From positions 1 through 11,302 of the forward strand of contig CAJUHZ010000062.1 in the NCBI GenBank assembly GCA_910585945.1: a stretch of DNA of 11,302 bases, written 5' to 3'. Each line of letters begins with the position of its first letter. Positions within the stretch are counted from its first letter, which is position 1. Of the stretch, positions 6,648 through 11,302 are shown in pieces. The notes below the pieces were generated by a model. That model saw only the letters and a list, made by a program, of their open reading frames with translations, searched no databases and was not told the DNA's origin. Made by a program: the position numbers and the translations under genes. Source of the DNA: an uncultured Bilophila sp. GTDB lineage: Bacteria; Desulfobacterota; Desulfovibrionia; Desulfovibrionales; Desulfovibrionaceae.

Positions 6648-7238
6648 TCAGGCTCCGATGCCCGCTTTGGCAAGCCAGGCGTCGATGTCCCGATCGAGGG
6701 AACTGCCGCCGCTGTAGTGGATGGACAGCGCTTCCCCGATCCCGGCGTGCGGCGCGAGCCTGGCGATATCCGTCACGCTCTGGCCGAGCCTGCCGCCGCC
6801 GTGGCTGCAAAAGGGAACAATGACCTTGCCGGAAAAGTCGTGCGCTTCCAGCAGGGAGGCGACAGGCGCGGGAATGGAAGCCCACCAGTTGGGGTAGCCC
6901 AGAAATACGGTGTCGTATCTGGCGAGGTTGTCGATGCGGGCGGCGAGTTCGGGCCGCCTTCCCTGCTCCTTGTCCCGCCTGGCCTCGTCCAGGCAGGTGT
7001 TGTAGTCGCGGGAATACGGGGCGACCGGCTGGATCTCCATCAGATCGCCCCCTGTCTTTTTGTGGATGCGGCTTGCGATGGCGCGCGTGTTGCCGCTCCA
7101 GGAGAAAAAGACGACGAGATTTCTGTCGCCGGCCTGAGCGGCGAAGATGTTCCGACTTCCCTGCATCAGCATGGGGCCTCCAATGACCGCGCCAGCGGCC
7201 AGCATGGTTTTCAAAAAGGAACGGCGAGAAGTTTTCAT
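6648..7238 (-). CDS. Tat-exported flavodoxin
   Basis: 196 residues. It opens with a twin-arginine signal (SRRSFLK, residues 4-10), a hydrophobic stretch and a likely cleavage near AAQA (33-36), so the folded flavoprotein should be exported to the periplasm or held at the membrane. The flavodoxin fold follows: first strand LVVFFSW, phosphate-binding loop SWSGNTRAIA (46-55), FLGYPNWWASIPAPV (112-126) contacting the FMN ring, and PFCSHGGGRLGQS (142-154). This matches flavodoxin-4-type proteins. AAAGGAGA sits at the right distance from the ATG at 7238. The gene leads a two-gene operon with the cytochrome b-like protein and is divergent from the LysR gene. Flavodoxins are normally cytoplasmic, so export is noteworthy; the redox partner and substrate cannot be read from the sequence. 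Confidence 0.9.
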   Translation of the reverse strand: MKTSRRSFLKTMLAAGAVIGGPMLMQGSRNIFAAQAGDRNLVVFFSWSGNTRAIASRIHKKTGGDLMEIQPVAPYSRDYNTCLDEARRDKEQGRRPELAARIDNLARYDTVFLGYPNWWASIPAPVASLLEAHDFSGKVIVPFCSHGGGRLGQSVTDIARLAPHAGIGEALSIHYSGGSSLDRDIDAWLAKAGIGA

Positions 7239-7258
7239 GAGCGTGTCTCCTTTCGCAC

Positions 7259-7287
7259 TTCATAGAAAACCGTTCTTGACATATCAA
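7259..7287 (-). promoter_or_regulatory. Promoter of the flavodoxin operon
   Basis: On the minus strand TTGATA (7282-7287) and TATGAA (7259-7264) are 17 bases apart, a fair sigma-70 match. The start site would be near 7252, leaving a leader of about 14 bases with the ribosome site right at its beginning. The same elements, equally spaced, occur upstream of the CMD gene. Confidence 0.55.
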
Positions 7288-7312
7288 ATACTTATATTGA
7301 ATATCTTCATAT
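7261..7312 (-). promoter_or_regulatory. Probable LysR operator, shared with the CMD promoter
   Basis: Read on the minus strand this is ATATGAAG-N5, a 22-base segment beginning CAATATAAGTATTTGATA, N10, then TTCTATG. The same block stands at 9622-9673 before the CMD gene. It lies in the divergent gap between the flavodoxin and LysR genes, the normal place for a LysR-family operator, and is AT-rich with ATAT half-site-like pieces. The LysR assignment is by position. Confidence 0.7.
7276..7304 (+). promoter_or_regulatory. Possible promoter of the LysR gene
   Basis: A consensus TTGACA (7276-7281) is followed 17 bases later by GAATAT (7299-7304), a weak -10. It lies inside the operator block, so the regulator would repress or tune its own gene, common for this family. 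Confidence 0.45.
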
Positions 7313-7368
7313 GCGAATTTTGAATGGAAACTGTTTTTGTGAACCGTGTTGCAGAAAATGGAGGCCGC

Positions 7369-8256
7369 ATGGAACTGAAAGATCTCCGGCATTTTCTGGC
7401 CGTGGCCAGAGAAAGGACCATCTCCGGCGCGGCGGATTCCCTGTACCTCACCCAGCCCACCCTTTCCCGGCAGATGATGGAGCTTGAAGAGGAATTGGGG
7501 AAAAAGCTTTTCATCCGGGGCAACAGGGGCAACAGAAAAATCACGCTGACCGAGGAAGGGGTTTTTCTGCGAAAACGGGCCGAGGAAGTGCTTGCGCTGG
7601 TGGCCAGAACAGAGGCCGAATTTCTTTCCCGGGGCGAGCACATCACAGGGGAGGTCACAATCGGCGGAGGAGAGACGGACGCCGTCCGGGTGTTCGCGCG
7701 CGTCATGAAAAAGCTGAACGCCAGGCATCCGCAGATCCGCTACCGCATCCTCAGTTCCAATGCGGAAGACGCCATGGAACAGTTGGACAACGGTCTGCTC
7801 GACTTCGGGATATTCATTGATCCGGCGGACGTGTCAAAATACGAGTTCATGCGCCTCAGGGAAAGATACGCTTTTGGCGTCCTGATGCGGAAGGACAGCC
7901 CCCTTGCCGCAAGCGGCGCGATCACGCCGGAGCAGTTGGCGGGGCTTCCCCTGTTTTGTTCAAAACGGGAACTGGTGGAAAGGGAATTCGCCGCCTGGAT
8001 GGGCGACGCGTACAACAGGGCGAACATTCTGGCGGACTACAACCTGATCCACAATGTTTCCCTTATGGTTGAGGAAGGTCTGGGCTATGCCCTGTGCCTG
8101 GAGGGAGCCATGCACGTCACGGAGGACAGTCCGTTCCGCTTCAGGCCGCTGGAACCGAAAATGGAAGCGGGCGTCACCGTGGCCTGGAAAAAATACCAGA
8201 CCTTTTCCAGAGCGGCCGGCGCTTTTCTTGAAATGTTGAGACAGGAGACGCTGTAG
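7369..8256 (+). CDS. LysR-family transcriptional regulator
   Basis: 295 residues from the ATG at 7369, chosen for the GGAGG upstream and because it gives the standard N-terminus MELKDLRHFLAVA; the earlier ATG at 7324 adds 15 residues not seen in the family. A winged helix-turn-helix spans about 1-60 (GAADSLYLTQPTLSRQMMELEEELG), then RKITLTEEG and a linker helix. The effector-binding domain (about 90-290) is of the periplasmic-binding-protein fold, with a LLDFGIFID strand and ALCLEG. Divergent from the flavodoxin operon, it probably senses a small ligand and controls that operon, and by shared operator the CMD-cupin operon too. The ligand is unknown. Its last codons lie in a 15-base sequence repeated just downstream. 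Confidence 0.95.
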   Translation: MELKDLRHFLAVARERTISGAADSLYLTQPTLSRQMMELEEELGKKLFIRGNRGNRKITLTEEGVFLRKRAEEVLALVARTEAEFLSRGEHITGEVTIGGGETDAVRVFARVMKKLNARHPQIRYRILSSNAEDAMEQLDNGLLDFGIFIDPADVSKYEFMRLRERYAFGVLMRKDSPLAASGAITPEQLAGLPLFCSKRELVEREFAAWMGDAYNRANILADYNLIHNVSLMVEEGLGYALCLEGAMHVTEDSPFRFRPLEPKMEAGVTVAWKKYQTFSRAAGAFLEMLRQETL

Positions 8257-8282
8257 CGTGCATATCAAGGAGACGCTGTAGC
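8243..8282 (+). repeat. 15-base direct repeat at the end of the LysR gene
   Basis: AGGAGACGCTGTAGC occurs at 8243-8257, covering the stop codon, and again at 8268-8282, a period of 25. It marks the boundary between the intact LysR gene and the debris that follows and may be a duplication made during a rearrangement. The bases from 8283 to 8407 hold no gene I can support, only a small inverted repeat GGCTATA-ACA-TATAGCC at 8402-8418. Confidence 0.6.
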
Positions 8283-8407
8283 ATTTTCCCAATGAATTGT
8301 GGGTAAACGCTCGGCGGCCGCTTTGTATTTCCCGACGCGCTTCCGGAGTTGTTCCGGCGCGAGCATGGAGCATATGGCCTATACATCTTCCCTCCTGAGT
8401 TGGCTAT

Positions 8408-9021
8408 AACATATAGCCGCTGAGGGCATCAGACAGGCAGGTGGATGGGGAGGCGCATGGCTGGGTTTTAAGGCGGGCGGATTTCTTGGCGCAACGATAG
8501 GTATAGAAACAGGCCCTGGAGCTTTGATCAGTGGAGCCATCGGCGGCATAGTTGGTGGTTTTGCAGGATATTGGGCGCAGATTGGGTGGCGGACTATATT
8601 TATGAAAATTAAAGATAGTATTTTCTCCATCGTTAGAAAATTGTTCCTATCAAAATCACCCTCTCCTATTCATCCCCATGAAATTGAAACCATTTCTAAT
8701 ATCTTTATCCCGTGGGAAATATTTCTCCATGCAGATCCGGATATTTTTAGATGTACACAGGGAATATATGAATACTGGTGTGACCATATATACATCCCCT
8801 ATTGGTTTCAGTTATCGGAAAAAGAGCAAATTGAAATAAAATAAAAAGCACCATCACGGGAATGGTTGGATTGGATAGAACGTGTTACAACTCATGAAAA
8901 TCTGTTGACAACAAAAGATTTCCACAACAGACATGATATGCCATTCGAATATCGATTTTACTTAAAAGATTTTATGATTGCTTATACTGATCAAAAAATT
9001 CAAGATAAGACACCAAACTAA
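8408..9021 (+). pseudogene. Headless C-terminal fragment of a toxin-like protein with a glycine zipper, nonsense-interrupted
   Basis: One frame runs from just after a TAA at 8405-8409 region to a TAA at 9019-9021, with a single in-frame TAA at 8842-8844. The N-terminal part reads HIAAEGIRQAGGWGGAWLG and then a glycine-rich hydrophobic segment (GGFLGATIG, GAIGGIVGGFAGYWA), the kind found before the C-terminal toxin or tip domains of secreted polymorphic effectors. The rest is AT-rich and unrecognised, with many aromatic residues (YEYWCDHIYIPYWF). After the stop codon the frame continues as KAPSREWLDWIERV and on to KIQDKTPN without another stop, which suggests one gene broken by a point mutation. 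No start codon or ribosome site is present, so the gene lacks its head. A T6SS or similar origin is inference; the toxin activity is unknown. Confidence 0.6.
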
Positions 9022-9146
9022 GATACGCTATTTTCAATAGTCTGTATTATAACAAATAATTGATAAACACAAAAATTATTGATAATATATTAAAATTTAT
9101 ATATTTATTTGTAATACATGAAAGTGGTTACAAACCAGCCAAGTAG

Positions 9147-9625
9147 GCTCAAAGTTTGTCAAGTAAAATTTTTACAGAGGCACTCAAACGATTCAAGTCG
9201 TTGACGCCGTTGAAACTCAAAGCCCTCGCGCTAATTTTTAATACCTTCATGCAGCACAACAGGTTCAACTTGGACGGCTTGGTGAAAGCAAAATGCGATA
9301 ACGGAATCAAGTCTTATACTGCCGTCTCGTTGGCCCAGAAGGGATTGTGAAGTGCGGCAAGCACGGGAAGTTTACACACTTTAGGGTACCAAATGGTATT
9401 CGAGTTTTGGACATATACTATATTTAAAATAGTAACAGCTACTATTCCTGATTAAAAGTCTTGTATGACCAGGTTTACATGTGTGGCAACCAAGTACCTC
9501 AACCACTTGGTGTGGATGAATTGGATACAGGGGGGGTAAGTGTAGTAAAATTAAGCTGTTAAAGTTGGCAATAAAGGCGTTAAGGAGGGCTGACTCCGGC
9601 GATTCAATATTCATGAATTGTATAT
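9147..9625 (+). pseudogene. Decayed transposase remnant (possibly IS1595-like)
   Basis: Frame pieces run in one direction with shifts between them. Piece one (9147-9350) reads ALKRFKSLTPLKLKALALIF and KCDNGIKSYTAVSLAQKGL; a one-base shift at its end continues as KCGKHGKFTHFRVPNGIRV (about 9352-9426), so KCDNG and KCGKHGK could be a worn zinc ribbon. Piece two (9465-9539) reads MTRFTCVATKYLNHLVWMNW; the ATKYLNH...W pattern resembles the C-terminal end of IS1595-family transposases. A shift in the 7-G run at 9530-9536 opens the frame into IKLLKLAIKALRRADSGD, ending at 9625. The whole is shorter than a normal transposase, so the middle is probably deleted. The family name is a recollection of motif style and is tentative. 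The bases 9022-9146 are AT-rich with nothing identifiable. Confidence 0.5.
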
Positions 9626-9673
9626 GAAGCCATACAATATAAGTATTTGATATGTCTCTGTCGCCCTTCTATG
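9622..9673 (+). promoter_or_regulatory. Probable LysR operator of the CMD-cupin operon
   Basis: This block matches the minus strand of 7261-7312: ATATGAAG (9622-9629), an exact 22-base match at 9635-9656, and TTCTATG at 9667-9673, with identical spacings. About 41 of 52 bases agree, and orientation toward the downstream gene is the same. Confidence 0.7.
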
Positions 9674-9675
9674 GT
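9647..9675 (+). promoter_or_regulatory. Promoter of the CMD-cupin operon
   Basis: TTGATA (9647-9652) and TATGGT (9670-9675) stand 17 bases apart inside the operator block, matching the flavodoxin promoter. The start would be near 9682, giving a leader of about 124 bases. Within the leader, GGAATCCATGAATTCC near 9734-9749 can form a small hairpin; nothing else is apparent there. Confidence 0.55.
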
Positions 9676-9805
9676 TTTTCCGGGCAGGAGGTTCAGGGAT
9701 GGCTCCCCGCAAGGGTTGGCGTCGCGGAATCCGTGGAATCCATGAATTCCGTGGGGGCGGCTTGCCGGGAAGGCGTCCGCATCCGCTGTCCTGTGGAGGA
9801 ACAGA

Positions 9806-10537
9806 ATGGGAAAGATAGGGAACATGTTTGTCGTCGCGTGTGCGCTGGCAGGGTTTCTGGCATCAGTTTCGGAGGTATGGGGCATGGACAGCAATGTCCT
9901 GAATCCAGGGCAGCGGAGCATTGTCGCCATTGCGGCCTTTACGGCCAACGGCGATCTGACAAGGTTGAAAGATGCGCTGAACGAAGGTCTGGACGCCGGG
10001 CTGACGGTCAGCGAAATCAAGGAAGTGCTGGTGCAGATGTACGCCTACACGGGCTTTCCGCGCAGTCTCAACGGCATCCATGCCTTTATGGCCGTCATGG
10101 ACGAGCGCAAGGCACAAGGCATTGCGGACAGGGAAGGCCGGGAGCCCGGCCCTGTCCCCGCCGGCTGGAACAGGGATGAATACGGCGCGCGAACGCGCGC
10201 GAAGCTTGCCGGCAGCGACGTCATCCCCGCCCCGAGCGGCTATCAGCTTTTTGCTCCCGTGATAGACGTCTTTTTGAAGGAACATCTTTTTGCCGATATC
10301 TTTGTCCGCGACAATCTGGATCACCAGAGCCGCGAACTGGCGACAATCTCCGCGCTCTCCAGCATTCCCGGTCTTGGCGGTCAGCTCCGGTTCCATATGG
10401 GCGCGGCCATGAACACAGGGTTGAGCGAAGCGCAGATGAAAGACTTTATCGCTGTTCTGACCGAACGCCTGGGGCGGGAGACGGCCGCCCCCGCTGAAGC
10501 CGTGCTTGCGCAGGTTCTCGCGGATCGGGCGAAATAG
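9806..10537 (+). CDS. Exported double-domain carboxymuconolactone decarboxylase-family protein
   Basis: 243 residues with GGAGGAA just upstream of the ATG. Residues 1-26 form a signal peptide (positive start, MFVVACALAGFLASV core), so it should be periplasmic. Two CMD-type helical domains follow: about 37-110 (IVAIAAFTANGD, GLTVSEIKEVLVQMYAYTGFPR) and about 160-235 (RELATISALSSIPG, HMGAAMNTGLSEAQMKDF). The only cysteine is in the signal peptide, so the CxxC thiol chemistry of AhpD-type peroxidase members is absent and it is not a peroxidase of that kind. CMD-family proteins of this fused form are often encoded next to cupins, as here (gap of 43 bases). The substrate is unknown; lactone decarboxylation is only a family name. 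Probably controlled by the LysR regulator through the shared operator. Confidence 0.9.
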   Translation: MGKIGNMFVVACALAGFLASVSEVWGMDSNVLNPGQRSIVAIAAFTANGDLTRLKDALNEGLDAGLTVSEIKEVLVQMYAYTGFPRSLNGIHAFMAVMDERKAQGIADREGREPGPVPAGWNRDEYGARTRAKLAGSDVIPAPSGYQLFAPVIDVFLKEHLFADIFVRDNLDHQSRELATISALSSIPGLGGQLRFHMGAAMNTGLSEAQMKDFIAVLTERLGRETAAPAEAVLAQVLADRAK

Positions 10538-10580
10538 GGAGAAGCTTCCAGTCGGGCGCATCACCAACAATGGAGGACGC

Positions 10581-11075
10581 ATGAAACCAAATATGGCATT
10601 CGAGGCTCTGGCTCTTGCCGCTACGATGGGGCTTTGCTCCGGTGCGGCGTTCGCGGCGGAAACGCACAGGGAGCAGACGATCATCCGTAACGGCGAGCAG
10701 GCCGCCATCAAGGGGGCCGCACAGTTTTTCACCGGCGACGTTCGGGTGGATCCCCTGTACCCCGCCAACAACGATATGCGATCCAGCGGCGGAAGCGTAA
10801 CCTTTGAGCCGGGAGCGCGATCCCACTGGCATGTCCATCCCGTGGGGCAGGCGTTGATCGTCACTTCCGGCGTGGGGCGGACGCAGGAATGGGGCAAGCC
10901 CGTTCAGGAAATCAGACCGGGCGACGTGATCCTCTGCCCCGTCGGGGTCAAGCACTGGCACGGGGCAGCGCCGAACAGCGCCATGACGCACATTTCCATC
11001 TGCGAGGAAAAGGAACCCGGCAAGGTGGTCGAATGGCTGGAACCGGTGACGGACGAACAGTACAACGGCAGGTAG
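10581..11075 (+). CDS. Exported cupin-domain protein
   Basis: 164 residues from the ATG at 10581, preceded by GGAGG; an earlier ATG at 10506 lies inside the CMD gene and gives a non-family N-terminus. Residues 1-25 look like a signal peptide with AFA-AE cleavage. Cupin motif 1 is PGARSHWHVHPVGQALIVTSG (split at 77-97), with metal ligands H84 and H86 and Q90 where glutamate is usual. Motif 2 is GDVILCPVGVKHWHG (114-128), with H125. It resembles small single-domain cupins paired with CMD proteins. A metal-dependent enzyme or ligand-binding role in the periplasm is likely; the reaction is unknown. The stop codon TAG is made of a TA at the edge of a mobile-like element plus the element's first G; without the element the next bases would also give TAG, so the protein end is unaffected. 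Confidence 0.93.
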   Translation: MKPNMAFEALALAATMGLCSGAAFAAETHREQTIIRNGEQAAIKGAAQFFTGDVRVDPLYPANNDMRSSGGSVTFEPGARSHWHVHPVGQALIVTSGVGRTQEWGKPVQEIRPGDVILCPVGVKHWHGAAPNSAMTHISICEEKEPGKVVEWLEPVTDEQYNGR

Positions 11076-11251
11076 GGTCAGCCCTCATTAAAACGCCTGC
11101 TGCAAAGCCGTCTTTTTGCGTCCGGCGGCGTTACAAGGCCAACATTGACCTTGCGGTATGTTCAATACAGCTTCGCCCAATGTTTGCCTTGCGCCTTGCC
11201 GGCCGGAAAAACTCGGCTTTTCGCGGACGGCGTTTTAATGAGGGCTGACCC
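11075..11251. mobile_element. 177-base MITE-like element with perfect 23-base terminal inverted repeats
   Basis: The ends GGGTCAGCCCTCATTAAAAC... (11075-11097) and its exact complement (11229-11251) are 23 bases long, flanked by TA at 11073-11074 and 11252-11253. A TA flank is what IS630/mariner-type insertion leaves. The inside also folds: CAAGGCCAACATTG (11134-11147) against CAATGTTTGCCTTG (11178-11191), with weaker pairing between, so nearly the whole element forms one long hairpin. No coding frame for a transposase is present, so it must be moved in trans. It could also serve as the end of the cupin transcript. The family name is inference from the TA flank. Confidence 0.8.
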
Positions 11252-11302
11252 TAGTGTCTAATTGCAAAAGTTTCGCGCATTATTTCTAAGTTGGCATCCC
11301 TT

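Noticed and set aside
6637..6673. Longer TTG start for the cytochrome b-like protein
   Set aside because: It would overlap the flavodoxin end and add a charged stretch before the first helix; the ATG at 6637 is better.
6105..7265. 386-codon open frame on the plus strand
   Set aside because: It overlaps both the cytochrome b-like and flavodoxin genes in antisense and its product is low-complexity and unrelated to any family I know.
6634..7728. 364-codon frame on the minus strand spanning the divergent promoter
   Set aside because: It overlaps the LysR gene in antisense and the flavodoxin gene in another frame, and crosses the promoter region.
9863..10897. 344-codon open frame on the minus strand
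   Set aside because: It is antisense to the CMD and cupin genes, which have signal peptides, ribosome sites and family motifs.
11254..11302. Possible end of another insertion sequence at the right edge
   Set aside because: Only about 50 bases are visible and no matching inverted end is in the window, so nothing can be supported.

Overview
The window reads as an accessory stretch of a moderately GC-rich Gram-negative proteobacterium. The gene style, exported redox proteins, sigma-54-like promoter and type VI secretion (T6SS) cargo would suit a Desulfovibrionaceae-like organism. That taxonomic guess is inference with low to moderate confidence; no marker gene is present.

Left part (1-5808): a minus-strand T6SS cargo cluster, in transcription order hcp (tube) > vgrG (spike) > DUF4123 adaptor > AT-rich nuclease-like effector > probable DUF3396-type immunity protein, which runs off the left edge. 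vgrG and the adaptor overlap by 4 bases, and the adaptor and effector are 3 bases apart, the usual layout for spike, loader, toxin and antidote. Upstream of hcp is a good sigma-54 -24/-12 match (5504-5519). Further upstream lie five GGACA-N4-TGTCC-like palindromes (5572-5808) that look like binding sites of a sigma-54 activator.

Middle part (5948-8256): a divergent locus. On the minus strand are a Tat-exported flavodoxin and a membrane protein with two H-x13-H helices (a di-haem b arrangement). On the plus strand is a LysR-type regulator.

Right part (8257-11302): debris, then a second operon. A headless, nonsense-interrupted C-terminal fragment of a toxin-like protein with a glycine-zipper segment (8408-9021) is followed by a decayed transposase remnant (about 9147-9625). 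Then come an exported double-domain carboxymuconolactone decarboxylase (CMD)-family protein and an exported cupin. The CMD promoter carries a 52-base block that matches the flavodoxin promoter at about 41 positions, including a 22-base exact match at the same spacing to the -10. This links the two operons into one probable LysR regulon: a periplasmic flavodoxin, a membrane cytochrome b, and periplasmic CMD and cupin proteins.

A 177-base element with perfect 23-base terminal inverted repeats and flanking TA (11075-11251) sits on the stop codon of the cupin gene. A diverged, inverted relative with a nearly identical core lies between hcp and vgrG (about 4565-4730). No tRNA, rRNA or CRISPR array was seen.
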